Shown one piece after another: positions 18,447 to 27,960 of a stretch of DNA of 50,552 nucleotides. Positions within the stretch are counted from its first letter, which is position 1. The number at the start of each line of letters is the position of its first letter. This stretch comes from Clostridia bacterium (GTDB lineage Bacteria; Bacillota; Clostridia; Oscillospirales; CAG-272): positions 1 to 50,552 of the forward strand of contig JAFQEG010000003.1 in the NCBI GenBank assembly GCA_017399145.1, written 5' to 3'. The notes beneath the pieces were generated by a model. The model worked only from the letters and a program-made list of their open reading frames with translations. It had not been told where the DNA came from and ran no database searches. A program made the position numbers and the translations under genes.

Positions 18447-19841
18447 ATGCCTGTCACACCAACAATTCCAAATTATATTACAGTACATTTAGGGCCAGTG
18501 GATAGTGATGCACCAAACGTTACCGTGCCCTACGTCGATTACATAAAAAACGTTGCATCTAGCGAAATTTTCCCTACTTGGCCTGAAAGTGCCTTGCGCG
18601 CTAATATTTATGCACAAAATTCCTTTGCACTTAATAGAATTTACACTAATTATTATCGCTCTCGTGGGTATGATTTTGACATTACAAACTCTATTGGCAT
18701 TGACCAGTCCTTTGTAAATAATCGAGATATATTTGAAAATATATCTGCCCTTGTTGACGAGCTGTTTACTGATTATATCGTTAAGGGCAATAGCATTGAG
18801 CCGTTTTTTGCCGCATATTGTGATGGTCGAGAATTAACCTGTCCCGGCCTCGAGCAATGGGGAACCGTGGCATTAGCCGAGCAAGGCTACACACCTTACG
18901 AAATTTTACAATATTATTATGGTGATGACATAAACATAGTTACCGATGCCCCTATTGGTGCACCTATTGCCTCCTGGGACGGAAGGACTCTCGGCTTTGG
19001 GTCTATCGGCAATTCAGTACAGCAGGTGCAAATAAGGCTTAACAGAATATCAAAAAACTTCCCTGCTATTCCTAAAATCTACCCTGTCAATGGAATTTTT
19101 GATAAAAAAACCGAGGATGCAGTAAGAGCCTATCAGCAAGCCTTTGATTTACCTGCTGACGGACTTGTTGGCAAGGATACCTGGTACTCTATTCAGCGCT
19201 CCTTCAACGCAGTCAAAAGACTTAACGATTTAGCCACCGAGGGTCTAAGTCGTGATGAGGTTGAAGGAATATTCAACTCAGTTTTGGAGGAGGGAGATTC
19301 TGGACCTGAGGTTTACGAGCTTCAGTATCTTCTTTCTTTAGTTGCGGAATATAATAATCGCATTCCCTCGGTTACAATCGATGGTATCTTCGGTCCATCT
19401 ACTAGAAATAGCGTTGAAGCCTTTCAAAGCGCCTACGACCAAGAGACTACCGGAATTGTAAGCATAGGCACTTGGGACAGACTTTACCGTGAGTATATTG
19501 GAATTTTAGAATCCTTACCTCAGGGATATTTTGATAGCATCACTGTGCCCTATCCTGGTAACGTGCTAAGGCTTGGGTCAACAGGGGACGACGTAAAAAT
19601 TTTACAGGAATATTTAAATTATATTGCTAACACTTATACCTCTATTCCTAAGCTTGACGTTGATGGTGTTTTTGGAATTGGCACTGAGCGTGCAGTTGTC
19701 GCTTATAAGGAAATTTTTGGTATTGATCCCACCCCAATTGTAGGGGCTAGTGCTTGGAATTCTATCACCTCTACCTATAGAGATTTATTCGATGGGTCCC
19801 GTGCATCTAATGGTCAATACCCAGGCTATGATATTGGTTAA
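18447..19841 (+). CDS. SpoIID-like lytic domain fused to three peptidoglycan-binding domains
   Basis: 464 aa starting at ATG 18447, chosen for AAGGAG at 6-nt spacing and the conserved IPNYITVHLG start; in-frame sequence upstream overlaps the previous gene. Residues ~25-165 resemble SpoIID/LytB: DYIKNVASSEIFPTWPESAL with Glu40 at the position of the SpoIID catalytic Glu, and a C-terminal GLEQWGTVALAEQGYTPYEI followed by LQYYYG, matching the SpoIID sequence before its final helix. Three PG_binding_1 repeats follow (about 180-262, 275-355, 365-445), each with the GxxGxxVxxLQ and DGxFGxxTxxAVxxYQ pattern. No signal peptide is seen. Probably cleaves or binds spore peptidoglycan. Confidence 0.8.
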   Translation: MPVTPTIPNYITVHLGPVDSDAPNVTVPYVDYIKNVASSEIFPTWPESALRANIYAQNSFALNRIYTNYYRSRGYDFDITNSIGIDQSFVNNRDIFENISALVDELFTDYIVKGNSIEPFFAAYCDGRELTCPGLEQWGTVALAEQGYTPYEILQYYYGDDINIVTDAPIGAPIASWDGRTLGFGSIGNSVQQVQIRLNRISKNFPAIPKIYPVNGIFDKKTEDAVRAYQQAFDLPADGLVGKDTWYSIQRSFNAVKRLNDLATEGLSRDEVEGIFNSVLEEGDSGPEVYELQYLLSLVAEYNNRIPSVTIDGIFGPSTRNSVEAFQSAYDQETTGIVSIGTWDRLYREYIGILESLPQGYFDSITVPYPGNVLRLGSTGDDVKILQEYLNYIANTYTSIPKLDVDGVFGIGTERAVVAYKEIFGIDPTPIVGASAWNSITSTYRDLFDGSRASNGQYPGYDIG

Positions 19842-19850
19842 GGAGGATTT

Positions 19851-20381
19851 ATGGCATATTACAATTTAGAGGATTCTTCAAATCCTATTTTACAAATTCA
19901 AAAAATCTTAAGAGGTCTTGAAAGAATGGAAAACGGCGTCTCCCCTATTGCGCCTAGTGGAAGCTATGAGTCTGACACAAAGGATGCCGTGATTCGCTTT
20001 CAAAAGAAATATGGGCTTTTACCAACCGGTGTTGTAGATAAGGAAACCTGGGATTTATTACATAAAATTGACCAAGCACAAAGAGACGTTAATCAACTAA
20101 TAAACGCAACTGAAATTTTTCCAAGAGAATTTGGATATGAAATTCCTTTAAACACAAAAGACACCGTTATTTATATAATTCAGCATTTTCTCAATGAGAT
20201 TAAAAACGAATATGAGGATTTTAAGACGCTTGAATTTAATGGTATTTATGACAAGGACACTCAAGACAATATAAAAGCCTTTCAAAGAAGACATTTAATT
20301 GAAGACAATGGTAATTTAAATGCAGAAACTATAAATTTATTATCTAAGGAGTATGAAAGAATAAATTCTCGTCAAGGCTGA
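19851..20381 (+). CDS. Protein with two peptidoglycan-binding_1-like domains
   Basis: 176 aa, 9 bp after the SpoIID-like gene with AAGGAGG as ribosome site. The first PG_binding_1 domain (about 8-75) is clear: ILQIQKILRGLERM, then SYESDTKDAVIRFQKKYGLL and DKETWDLL. The second (about 105-172) is more diverged, with FNGIYDKDTQDNIKAFQRRH. There is no catalytic domain and no signal peptide. Together with its neighbours it looks like a wall- or cortex-binding accessory protein; the function is not known. Ends in TGA. Confidence 0.78.
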   Translation: MAYYNLEDSSNPILQIQKILRGLERMENGVSPIAPSGSYESDTKDAVIRFQKKYGLLPTGVVDKETWDLLHKIDQAQRDVNQLINATEIFPREFGYEIPLNTKDTVIYIIQHFLNEIKNEYEDFKTLEFNGIYDKDTQDNIKAFQRRHLIEDNGNLNAETINLLSKEYERINSRQG

Positions 20382-20442
20382 AAATCCTTCCATTTTCTTG
20401 TCAATACTCCATTTATAAAGTAAGTGAAAGGAATATTGCTTG

Positions 20443-22845
20443 ATGTTGAGTCATTTTACTAAAAAGGCTGAGGCAGTAATAAACTCCTCAAAAAAATGTG
20501 CCGAGGCAACAGGGTCTGCTTATATTGGCACTGAGCATTTACTTCTTGGTATTTTAGACACAGATTGTGCTGGCTGTAAGCTACTTGAAGAAAAAAGGAT
20601 ATATTATAAGGAATTATTTGATAAGCTAGTTGATGTGCCACAGCTAGTTGCAGAAAAAATAATTGTGCCTGAGGAATTAAGTCCCAAATATAAAAAAATC
20701 ATAGAATCCTCCGGCAACGTTGCAAGACGATTTAACAGTAATCTTATTGGTACCGAGCATCTTTTATATGCAATTTGTGAGGAAACAGATTGCTGTGGTG
20801 CACGAATGCTTATCTCTCTAGGAGTTAGTCTTTCAGTTTTGAAAAACGATATTTCAACCTATTTAAATAGCTTTACAAATAGCGATAAGCAGGAGGGCTC
20901 CTCTATCAACGGTTGCCCTGTCCTTTCCACCTATGGTAAAAATTTAAACGCAATAGCGAGGCAAGGAAAATACGACCCTTTAATTGGTCGTGAGGATGAG
21001 GTTGACAGACTAATTCAAACCCTTTCAAGAAGAACAAAAAACAACCCCTGCCTAATCGGTGAGCCAGGGGTTGGTAAAACTGCAATAGTTGAGGGTCTTG
21101 CACAAAAAATCAACGAGCGTGACGTACCTGATAATTTACTTAATAAAATTATTGTTTCCTTAGATTTAAGCTCAATGGTTGCAGGGGCGAAATACCGCGG
21201 TGAGTTTGAGGAGCGTATGCGTGGTGTTTTAAACGAGGTGCACTCAAACAGTAGCATTATTCTCTTTATTGACGAAATTCACACAATTATCGGCGCAGGT
21301 GCAGCTGAGGGTGCGGTCGATGCGGCTAATATCATAAAACCTTCTCTTGCTAGGTCCCAGGTCCAATTGATTGGTGCTACTACAATATCCGAATACAGAA
21401 AGCATATTGAAAAGGACCCTGCCCTTGAAAGACGATTTCAGCCTATTACAATAGAAGAGCCTAGTCGAGAAAAATCTCTTGACATTCTGTTTGGCTTAAA
21501 AGAAAGGTATGAGGAATTTCACAAGGTAAAAATCACCAATGAGGCAATTTATGAAGCTGTTAATCTTTCAATAAGATATTTAACTGATAGATTTTTACCC
21601 GATAAGGCTATTGATTTAATTGACGAGGGGTGTTCTCTTGTCAAGCTTAGGTCGGGGTCTAAATCACCAAAAATCAAGGAGATAGAGGCTCAAATTAAGC
21701 AACTTGAAAAGAAGAGAGAGTCCTTTGTATTAAATGAAAGCTTTAATTCTGCCCTTGCCCTAAAGGCTGAAATACACACCTTAAAGCTTTCCTTGAAAAA
21801 AGAGCTTGAAATTGTTAACAAAAAGGTCCCAACCCTAGATGCAGAGGGCATTGCTGAAATAATTACAAAATGGACTAAAATTCCTATCAACAGATTAAAG
21901 AAAAGTGAAAACGAGGATTTATTGTCCCTTGAAAGCAATTTAAAGAAAAGAATTATTGGGCAGGATAGTGCTATTGCATCTGTGTGTGCATCTATTAAAA
22001 GGTCCCGAATGGGTCTTAGAAATCCTAAACGGCCTATTGGCACATTTATGTTTTTAGGTCCTACGGGTGTTGGTAAAACCGAGCTTGCACGTGCAATTTC
22101 TAAGGAGCTTTTTGGTACAGAGGATGCATTAATTCGCCTCGATATGTCCGAATATATGGAAAGACATAGTGTTTCTAGATTGATTGGTGCCCCACCCGGT
22201 TATATTGGATATGATGAGGGCGGACAGCTAACCTCTAAGGTAAGATTAAAGCCCTACTCTGTTGTTTTATTTGATGAAATTGAAAAGGCTCACCCCGACG
22301 TTTACAATATACTTTTACAAATACTCGACGATGGTGCTATTACCGACTCTCAGGGAAGACATATCAATTTTAAAAATACTATAATTATTCTTACGTCAAA
22401 TATCGGTGTTAAGGATAGCATGGATAAAAAAAGACTTGGCTTTACAAGGGATGACGACCCTACTCATATAAAGGATAGTATAGACGAAGCATTAAAGAAG
22501 GAATTTAATCCTGAATTTTTAAACAGGCTTGATGAAATAATTTATTTCAACAAGCTTACAAGGACAGATACTAAAAAAATCTCAAGTCTTATGCTTAACG
22601 AATTGAAGGATTTAGCTAAGGCTAGTGATATAGTCCTTGATTTTGACGATAGCTTACTTGAATATATTGCAAGCAAAAGCTTTGATGAAAGCTATGGCGC
22701 AAGACCTATTAGACGCTGTATTATGAATTTGGTCGAAAATCCTCTGTGTGAAAAAATCCTTTCTGGTGAAATTAATAACAAAGATACTGTGCTTGTATTC
22801 TCTAAGGATAATAAAGTACAATTTAAAACACTTTTAAGGGCATAA
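20443..22845 (+). CDS. clpC: ClpC-type AAA+ protein unfoldase
   Basis: About 800 aa. Two Clp_N repeats ([11 protein letters not shown] near 29-39 and [10 protein letters not shown] near 103-112), first AAA+ module (Walker A GEPGVGKT at about 207, Walker B LFIDEIH), a short coiled-coil middle domain ([15 protein letters not shown]), and a second module with GPTGVGKTE at about 540. The LGF loop ([10 protein letters not shown]) for ClpP docking is present. The mid-domain length fits ClpC rather than ClpB. Start: ATG 20443; TTG at 20440 is in frame and about equally spaced from AAAGGA. No ctsR, mcsA or mcsB lies nearby. It follows the PG-binding genes by about 60 bp without a terminator between. 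Confidence 0.9.
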   Translation: MLSHFTKKAEAVINSSKKCAEATGSAYIGTEHLLLGILDTDCAGCKLLEEKRIYYKELFDKLVDVPQLVAEKIIVPEELSPKYKKIIESSGNVARRFNSNLIGTEHLLYAICEETDCCGARMLISLGVSLSVLKNDISTYLNSFTNSDKQEGSSINGCPVLSTYGKNLNAIARQGKYDPLIGREDEVDRLIQTLSRRTKNNPCLIGEPGVGKTAIVEGLAQKINERDVPDNLLNKIIVSLDLSSMVAGAKYRGEFEERMRGVLNEVHSNSSIILFIDEIHTIIGAGAAEGAVDAANIIKPSLARSQVQLIGATTISEYRKHIEKDPALERRFQPITIEEPSREKSLDILFGLKERYEEFHKVKITNEAIYEAVNLSIRYLTDRFLPDKAIDLIDEGCSLVKLRSGSKSPKIKEIEAQIKQLEKKRESFVLNESFNSALALKAEIHTLKLSLKKELEIVNKKVPTLDAEGIAEIITKWTKIPINRLKKSENEDLLSLESNLKKRIIGQDSAIASVCASIKRSRMGLRNPKRPIGTFMFLGPTGVGKTELARAISKELFGTEDALIRLDMSEYMERHSVSRLIGAPPGYIGYDEGGQLTSKVRLKPYSVVLFDEIEKAHPDVYNILLQILDDGAITDSQGRHINFKNTIIILTSNIGVKDSMDKKRLGFTRDDDPTHIKDSIDEALKKEFNPEFLNRLDEIIYFNKLTRTDTKKISSLMLNELKDLAKASDIVLDFDDSLLEYIASKSFDESYGARPIRRCIMNLVENPLCEKILSGEINNKDTVLVFSKDNKVQFKTLLRA

Positions 22846-22872
22846 AAAAAGAGCGAAAAATTCGCTCTTTTT
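22846..22872 (+). terminator. Bidirectional terminator between clpC and mscS
   Basis: GAGCGAA (22851-22857) pairs with TTCGCTC (22861-22867), with A-run before and T-run after, serving both convergent genes. Confidence 0.9.
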
Positions 22873-22876
22873 GATT

Positions 22877-23749
22877 TTATTTTGCAAGATGTACGTCAAG
22901 CTGTGGATAAGGAATTTCAATGCCATTCTTGTCAAAGTTAATCTTAACAAGCTCAAGAATAAGGAAGTTAACATCCCAGTAATCAGAATTCTTAACCCAA
23001 ACTCTAAGTCTAATACCAATACTGCTATCACCATGAGAAATTACCATTGTTTGTGGCTTAGGGTCGTCAAGGATTCTTTCGTCAGATTTTGCACAAGCAA
23101 GAAGTACCTTCTTAGCTGTTGCAATATCAGCATTGTATGAAATTGAAAAGTCGAAGTCAATTCTTCTTGTATCATGTGCAGAATAGTTTGTAACTGCAGA
23201 GTTGGATATTGTACCGTTTGGCACAACTACCTTTTTATTATCTGGTGTTGTAAGCGTTGTGTAGAAAAGACCGATGTCAACTACTGTACCACCTACACCT
23301 GCTCCCTCAACGTAATCGCCAACCTCAAATGGCTTGAAGATAACGAGCATAACGCCACCTGCAATGTTGGATAGACCGCCCTGTAAAGCAAGACCGATAG
23401 CCAAGCCTGCAGATGCAATTGCAGCGGAAAGTGCAGATACATTAAAGCCTAAAACAGAAATGATTGCAACAGCAATTGCTATGTAAAGCACTACTGCAAC
23501 AACGTGCTTTAAAAAGAGTCTTAGGGTGTTGTTCATCTTTGGGAATAGCTTGCCTTTTTCAATGCCTCTAGCTATCTTTCTTGTAATGAAGCAACCAATT
23601 ATTAAAATTAATAATGCGCCAAGAATCTTCATAGCGATTGGTACAAGGTTACCACCAAGGAATGTAACAATACTGTCAACAAAGCCCTTAGCTGCAGATA
23701 CTGACTCCTCTGTAGTGCCTGGATCTGCTGTTAAAAACAAACTAAACAT
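22877..23749 (-). CDS. mscS: Small-conductance mechanosensitive channel (MscS family)
   Basis: 290 aa. Three membrane segments lead to the pore helix region SALSAAIASAGLAIGLALQG and GLSNIAGGVMLVIF (about 100-130), the signature of MscS. The beta domain follows with KPFEVGDYVE and VPNGTISNSAVTNYS, then the alpha-beta vestibule. Opens under membrane tension to release osmolytes. It lies 40 bp behind the coiled-coil gene at 23790, so the two are probably cotranscribed. A GGAG ribosome site precedes the ATG. Confidence 0.93.
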   Translation of the reverse strand: MFSLFLTADPGTTEESVSAAKGFVDSIVTFLGGNLVPIAMKILGALLILIIGCFITRKIARGIEKGKLFPKMNNTLRLFLKHVVAVVLYIAIAVAIISVLGFNVSALSAAIASAGLAIGLALQGGLSNIAGGVMLVIFKPFEVGDYVEGAGVGGTVVDIGLFYTTLTTPDNKKVVVPNGTISNSAVTNYSAHDTRRIDFDFSISYNADIATAKKVLLACAKSDERILDDPKPQTMVISHGDSSIGIRLRVWVKNSDYWDVNFLILELVKINFDKNGIEIPYPQLDVHLAK

Positions 23750-23789
23750 TTTTATTCTCCTTTATTTTCTTTTCAAATTTTTTATTATC

Positions 23790-24086
23790 TCACTCAGAAT
23801 ATTCCTTTAGGCTTTCCTTGAGTGCTTTAATCTTTTCCTTAATAGACTCTGCCCTTGCAATTAAATCTTCAATTGCCTCACCTGTGTACTCTTCTCCCTT
23901 AAGGCTTGAATAATAAGCCTTGCCGATATCCTCGTACACTACATCTAAGCTTGCCTCAGCGCCCTTGATGTCTATTCTAATTTGCGTTGCCTTAGCTAGC
24001 TTAACAGTCTTTTCCTTAGCAGAAGATGCAACCGTGCTTATCTTTTTGCCAAGATTGTCTAAGGTTTCATTAAATTTTTTTGACAT
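23790..24086 (-). CDS. Small helical coiled-coil protein of unknown function
   Basis: 98 aa, almost entirely helical and Lys/Glu-rich. N-terminal basic amphipathic stretch (SKKFNETLDNLGKKISTV), then KATQIRIDIKGAEASLDVVY, then a charged C-terminal helix (ARAESIKEKIKALKESLKEY). There is no membrane segment or signal peptide. I recognise the general type, seen in Clostridia beside membrane proteins, but not a characterised family. AGAGGAGG precedes the ATG. First gene of an operon with mscS. Ends in TGA. Confidence 0.78.
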   Translation of the reverse strand: MSKKFNETLDNLGKKISTVASSAKEKTVKLAKATQIRIDIKGAEASLDVVYEDIGKAYYSSLKGEEYTGEAIEDLIARAESIKEKIKALKESLKEYSE

Positions 24087-24118
24087 AATACCTCCTCTGT
24101 TTACTAACGCTATATTAT

Positions 24119-24147
24119 ATATTACTACAAAATAAAAAGTTTGTCAA
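24119..24147 (-). promoter_or_regulatory. Sigma-A promoter of the coiled-coil/mscS operon
   Basis: Minus strand: TTGACA (24147-24142), 17 bp, TAATAT (24124-24119). No TGN extension. Confidence 0.75.
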
Positions 24148-24210
24148 TAAAGTTAGGTATAAAATATAGAAAAAAGTAAAGCCTAATTTTTACTAAGCAA
24201 GGAGGTACTT

Positions 24211-24654
24211 ATGGACAAAAAGGAATATATTGAATATGTAGAATCAAGAAGTAAAAAATCACCAATACTTCAAAATCTAATACGTGCATTTCTTTTGGGT
24301 GGTGCGATTTGCACTCTAGGACAAGCATTGCTTGAGCTTTACAGGCTATTTATAGTTGAATTAAAGGATGCACAAAGCCTTGTATCTATTACTCTAATCG
24401 CTATTGCAATTCTTTTAACGGGCATAGGAATATTCGATAACATAGCAAGAGTTGCAGGTGCTGGGACTCTTGTGCCGATAACCGGCTTTGCAAATGCAAT
24501 TGCGTCTTGCGCTATTGATACGAAATCAGAGGGGTTTGTAATGGGAGTTGGTGCGAAAATTTTTTCAATTTCAGGTCCCGTTATACTCTTTGGTACCTTT
24601 AGTGGTGTGATATACGGAATAATTTATTATATCGCATCAATGATTTGGGGGTAA
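24211..24654 (+). CDS. spoVAC: Stage V sporulation protein AC
   Basis: A 147-aa membrane protein of the spore inner membrane, part of the SpoVA channel that moves dipicolinic acid and Ca2+. The family motifs FLLGGAICTLGQ, GIGIFDNIARVAGAGTLVPITGFANA and a C-terminal hydrophobic pair are present. GCAAGGAGG precedes the ATG. It leads a tight spoVAC-spoVAD-spoVAE operon (2- and 8-bp gaps). spoVAA, AB, AEA and AF are absent here, as in many Clostridia. Expected to be a forespore (sigma-G) gene, but I could not fix a promoter. Confidence 0.95.
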   Translation: MDKKEYIEYVESRSKKSPILQNLIRAFLLGGAICTLGQALLELYRLFIVELKDAQSLVSITLIAIAILLTGIGIFDNIARVAGAGTLVPITGFANAIASCAIDTKSEGFVMGVGAKIFSISGPVILFGTFSGVIYGIIYYIASMIWG

Positions 24655-24656
24655 AA

Positions 24657-25652
24657 ATGAAGGATGGAATTATAACCTTTTCCCGTTTGCCTAAAATTAC
24701 GTCCTATTATTCTGTTGTTGGTAGCAAGGAGCACAATGGACCTTTAGGTGACTACTTTGATGAATGGTGCGAGGGGGACAAATTTGGTAAGGACTCTTGG
24801 GAAAAGGCAGAAAGCGAAATGCAAAGACGTGCACTTGCTGGTGCTTTAAGAAAAGGAAATTTAGTAAGCGATTCCCTAGATGTAATTTTAGCTGGAGATT
24901 TATTAAATCAATGTGTAGGGTCCACATATGGTCTTGCCGACTTTAATGTGCCCTATCTTGGACTATATGGCGCTTGCTCAACCTGTGCAGAGAGTATTCT
25001 GTTAGCCTCTTGTCTTTATGGTGGTGGTCTTGCAAGCTTGTGTGGCGCCGTTACCTCGTCACACTATTGTTCAAGCGAAAGACAATTTAGGTTTCCTTTG
25101 GAATATGGTGGTCAACGCACCCCTACTGCACAATGGACAACTACTGGTTCTGGTGCATTTATAATAGGTGGCGAGGGCAAGGTATCAATCAAGAATGCTA
25201 TGGTTGGTCGTATAGTTAACAAGGGTATTAGTGATATCAACAATATGGGGGCTGCAATGGCACCTGCAGTTATTGACACCTTAACACGATATTTTAGCGA
25301 AAGCACACACTCCCCCGAGGATTTTGACTTAATTATCACAGGTGACTTAGGCTATGAGGGTAGCGAAATAATCAAGGATTTACTTCTCGGCAAGGGAATC
25401 GACATTAGAAAAAATCACGTTGATTGTGGTCTTATGATATTTAATCGTGATACTCAAGACGTGCATGCAGGTGGATCTGGCTGTGGCTGTAGTGCCGTTG
25501 TAATGGCTAGTAGCATTGTACCTAATCTTGAGCGCGGTGTTATCAAAAACGTACTATTTTTAGGCACAGGTGCACTTATGTCCCCTATGACTCTTTCACA
25601 GGGTGAATCAATTCCTGCTGTTGCCCATTTAGTACATCTTTCATCTAATTAG
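24657..25652 (+). CDS. spoVAD: Stage V sporulation protein AD
   Basis: A 331-aa cytosolic, thiolase-fold component of the SpoVA complex that binds dipicolinic acid. Recognisable blocks: GPLGDYFD, GDLLNQCVGSTYGL, YGACSTCAES with the thiolase-like Cys position, and the C-terminal GTGALMSPMTLSQGESIPAVAH. ATG 24657 was chosen, 2 bp after the spoVAC stop, over an upstream in-frame TTG inside spoVAC. It is the only one of 44 genes with a visible stop in this window to end in TAG. The C-terminus ends where the family normally ends, which supports TAG being read as stop. Confidence 0.95.
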   Translation: MKDGIITFSRLPKITSYYSVVGSKEHNGPLGDYFDEWCEGDKFGKDSWEKAESEMQRRALAGALRKGNLVSDSLDVILAGDLLNQCVGSTYGLADFNVPYLGLYGACSTCAESILLASCLYGGGLASLCGAVTSSHYCSSERQFRFPLEYGGQRTPTAQWTTTGSGAFIIGGEGKVSIKNAMVGRIVNKGISDINNMGAAMAPAVIDTLTRYFSESTHSPEDFDLIITGDLGYEGSEIIKDLLLGKGIDIRKNHVDCGLMIFNRDTQDVHAGGSGCGCSAVVMASSIVPNLERGVIKNVLFLGTGALMSPMTLSQGESIPAVAHLVHLSSN

Positions 25653-25660
25653 GGGGCTTT

Positions 25661-26029
25661 ATGGATATAGTAATAAATTGCTTAAAGGCTTTTTTAATCG
25701 GTGGTGCATTTTGTGTTGTGGCACAGCTTTTGATAGACAAAACAAAGCTAACCCCTGCTAGAATTTTAGTTTGTTACGTTTGTGTAGGTGTTTTTCTTAC
25801 CGCTATAGGCGTATATGGTCCCATTGTTGACTTTGCCGGTTGTGGTGCAACAGTACCCTTAACTGGCTTCGGCTATGCTATTGCTAACGGGGTTAAGACC
25901 GCCATTGACGAAAAGGGTGCACTAGGTATTTTAACAGGTGGCATAACAGGCACTGCCGGTGGAATAACCGCAGCACTATGCTTTGGACTTATAGCCTCGC
26001 TTATTTTTAAAAGCAAGCCTAAGGATTGA
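25661..26029 (+). CDS. spoVAE: Stage V sporulation protein AE (AEB type)
   Basis: A 122-aa membrane protein, paralogous in sequence to SpoVAC: FLIGGAFCVVAQL, GVYGPIVDFAGCGATVPLTGFGYA, and a glycine-rich ILTGGITGTAGGITAA segment. It forms the SpoVA channel with SpoVAC and carries about four hydrophobic segments. The start codon lies 8 bp after the spoVAD TAG with an AGGGGG ribosome site. Last gene of the operon, ending in TGA before a strong terminator. Confidence 0.94.
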   Translation: MDIVINCLKAFLIGGAFCVVAQLLIDKTKLTPARILVCYVCVGVFLTAIGVYGPIVDFAGCGATVPLTGFGYAIANGVKTAIDEKGALGILTGGITGTAGGITAALCFGLIASLIFKSKPKD

Positions 26030-26059
26030 AAAAAGCAGTGGAAAAATCCACTGCTTTTT
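26030..26059 (+). terminator. Bidirectional terminator after spoVAE
   Basis: Stem AAAAAGCAGTGGA (26030-26042) with TCCACTGCTTTTT (26047-26059), AAAA loop. It also serves the convergent oxidoreductase. Confidence 0.92.
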
Positions 26060-26062
26060 GTG

Positions 26063-27046
26063 TTATTTCTTGCTTATTACCTTAGCCTTTTTCTTAATTG
26101 TATCTGCTAGCAAAATACTATTTGCTGAGCTTTCTGGTGTTACTCTGCCAGGTTGCTTTCCTTCAATAATGCAATTTACAAAATATTGAATTTCCTTATG
26201 GTATCCGTCGTCATTTCCAACGTTAATTCCAAGGTCAACATCCTCAACTACTGTTGCTTCCTTCTTGTATTCCTTACCGTTTACATAAACAACACCGCCA
26301 TCAAGCTTTACATAGCCATTTTGGAATACTGCCATATACTCTGCCTCGAATGGTACACCATAGTTATACCATGTACCCTCACAGGTTACAAGGGTATCAT
26401 CATAAAGCATAGTTGTGAATATTGTGTCATTCTCTTCCTTTACATAGCGATAAGCCTCAACCTTATCAGGCATACCAAGTACACTTTGTACAAAGTCAAG
26501 GTCGTGAATTGAAAGGTCAGTTGTAACGCCACCACTTAGCTTTTCATCCATCATCCAGTTTTCCCAAGACCATCTAGGAATAGCTGAGATTCTCTTCATA
26601 TCTAATCTTATAAGCTTACCAAGCTCCTTTGACTCGATTTCCTTCTTTAAAATCTCATATGGTGTCATAAATCTTACAACGTGAGCTACCATAAAGTTCT
26701 TTTTGCTTGCATTTGCTACCTCTGCTATCTTCTTAGCATCCTTAGCATTAAGTGTCATTGGCTTTTCGCAAAGCACGTGATAATCATTTACAAGCTTAAG
26801 TGTCATATCCTTATGTAGGTAGCTTGGTGTACAGATATCAATCATGTCAAGGTCTTCATTTTTAAGCATTTTGTCAAGTGAGCCATATACGTTTATATTC
26901 TTATTGCCGACCTTTTCCTTAGCCATATCAACTCTTACGTCGCATACAGCAACAAGCTCAGCACCCTTGATGGTTTCATAGTTTTGGAAGTGGCATCCAC
27001 CCATTCCACCTATACCAACAAGACCAACTCTAATCTTCTTATCCAT
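26063..27046 (-). CDS. Gfo/Idh/MocA-family NAD(P)-dependent sugar oxidoreductase
   Basis: 327 aa. The N-terminal Rossmann fold has GLVGIGGMGGCHFQNY and CEKPMTLNAKDA with the catalytic-region Lys of the EKP motif. The C-terminal alpha/beta domain has GGVTTDLSIHDLDF, including the conserved D-x-x-x-H-D-x-D. Members oxidise or reduce inositols and sugars such as myo-inositol or 1,5-anhydro sugars; the substrate is not readable. It overlaps the upstream isomerase-like gene by 8 bp, so the two act in one operon, probably successive steps of a sugar or inositol pathway. Confidence 0.9.
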   Translation of the reverse strand: MDKKIRVGLVGIGGMGGCHFQNYETIKGAELVAVCDVRVDMAKEKVGNKNINVYGSLDKMLKNEDLDMIDICTPSYLHKDMTLKLVNDYHVLCEKPMTLNAKDAKKIAEVANASKKNFMVAHVVRFMTPYEILKKEIESKELGKLIRLDMKRISAIPRWSWENWMMDEKLSGGVTTDLSIHDLDFVQSVLGMPDKVEAYRYVKEENDTIFTTMLYDDTLVTCEGTWYNYGVPFEAEYMAVFQNGYVKLDGGVVYVNGKEYKKEATVVEDVDLGINVGNDDGYHKEIQYFVNCIIEGKQPGRVTPESSANSILLADTIKKKAKVISKK

Positions 27047-27857
27047 TTATAATGTCCTCCAAGAATTTTTTAGCATAAATAATATCATCGATTTGCTTAT
27101 CGCCATCAATTTCACGTTCAATGGTAATTGAACCATCATAGCCATGCTCCTTAAGCTTTTTAATAAGCACTGGGAAGTTTACACGACCGTCGCCTATTCT
27201 CTTTTCCTCGCCTAGATAATCTGGATTTGTAGGATATTCACCATCTTTTCCGTGTACGCCTCTTACAAAGTCCCCAAAAATATCAACTGCATCGCAAGGA
27301 TTTGCCTTTCCGTATAGCAAAAGGTTTGCAGGGTCAAGGTTAATACCAAGATTTCCTGTGCCTACTGCAAGAATTGTTCTCTTAATCGTGATAGGTGTTT
27401 CTTGACCTGTTTCAAACAATAAATATTGTCCGTTTGCTTTACAATATTCAGCAAGCTCACGAATAGTCTCAACTACGCAACGATAATCATCTGTATTTGG
27501 ATTTTCAGGGATAAAGCCAAAGTGTGTTACCATATCGGTAACCCCAAGCATCTTTGTAAAATCAGAGCCCTTTTTAAGATTTTCCATTCTCATTTTACGG
27601 AAGTAAACTGGAACGATACCAAGAGTCATTGGTCCACGGACAAAATCCCAAGTTGCTTCTCCGTCCCAGCCAACCCAAACAGCACTAATTTCAAGTCCTG
27701 CCTCGTTTGTTGCCTCTAAAACCTTTTTTGCGTATTCTTCAGTTAGTAATGATTGATTCCAACAGCAAAGCTGAAATGATTCAAGACCATACTTTTTAAC
27801 GTCCTTAATTTTCTCGACAACGTTTTCGCCGAGATGGACCATTGTACCTAGCTTCAT
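27039..27857 (-). CDS. Sugar phosphate isomerase/epimerase-like TIM-barrel protein
   Basis: A 272-aa AP-endonuclease-2/xylose-isomerase-type barrel. Supporting features: GLESFQLCCWN near the N-terminus, LFETGQETP, GINLDPANLLLYG, FVRGVHGKDGEYP and GDGRVNFPVLIKKLKEHGY followed by GSITIERE, which hold the usual Glu, Asp, His, Glu metal ligands. GTGAGGT lies 6 nt before the ATG. It shares a promoter with the oxidoreductase downstream. There is no adjacent transporter or regulator, so the substrate stays open. Confidence 0.87.
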   Translation of the reverse strand: MKLGTMVHLGENVVEKIKDVKKYGLESFQLCCWNQSLLTEEYAKKVLEATNEAGLEISAVWVGWDGEATWDFVRGPMTLGIVPVYFRKMRMENLKKGSDFTKMLGVTDMVTHFGFIPENPNTDDYRCVVETIRELAEYCKANGQYLLFETGQETPITIKRTILAVGTGNLGINLDPANLLLYGKANPCDAVDIFGDFVRGVHGKDGEYPTNPDYLGEEKRIGDGRVNFPVLIKKLKEHGYDGSITIEREIDGDKQIDDIIYAKKFLEDIING

Positions 27858-27888
27858 ATGTGTACCTCACAATAATTTCATTAATTTG

Positions 27889-27917
27889 ATTTTATCATAA
27901 TAATATAAATATTTCAA
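27889..27917 (-). promoter_or_regulatory. Sigma-A promoter of the isomerase-oxidoreductase operon
   Basis: Minus strand: TTGAAA (27917-27912), 17 bp ending in TGA, TAAAAT (27894-27889). Confidence 0.8.
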
Positions 27918-27960
27918 GACCTTTGTCAGTTTTTGTATGTCAATTTTAAAGCTTTTTTAA

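Noticed and set aside
24148-24210. A sigma-G promoter in front of spoVAC.
   Set aside because: GTATA is present, but no -10 of the CATNNTA type lies at the right distance.
24657-25673. TAG read as Gln throughout the genome, extending SpoVAD by seven residues to TAA.
   Set aside because: SpoVAD already ends at its family length, and only one internal TAG was seen among all the genes here.
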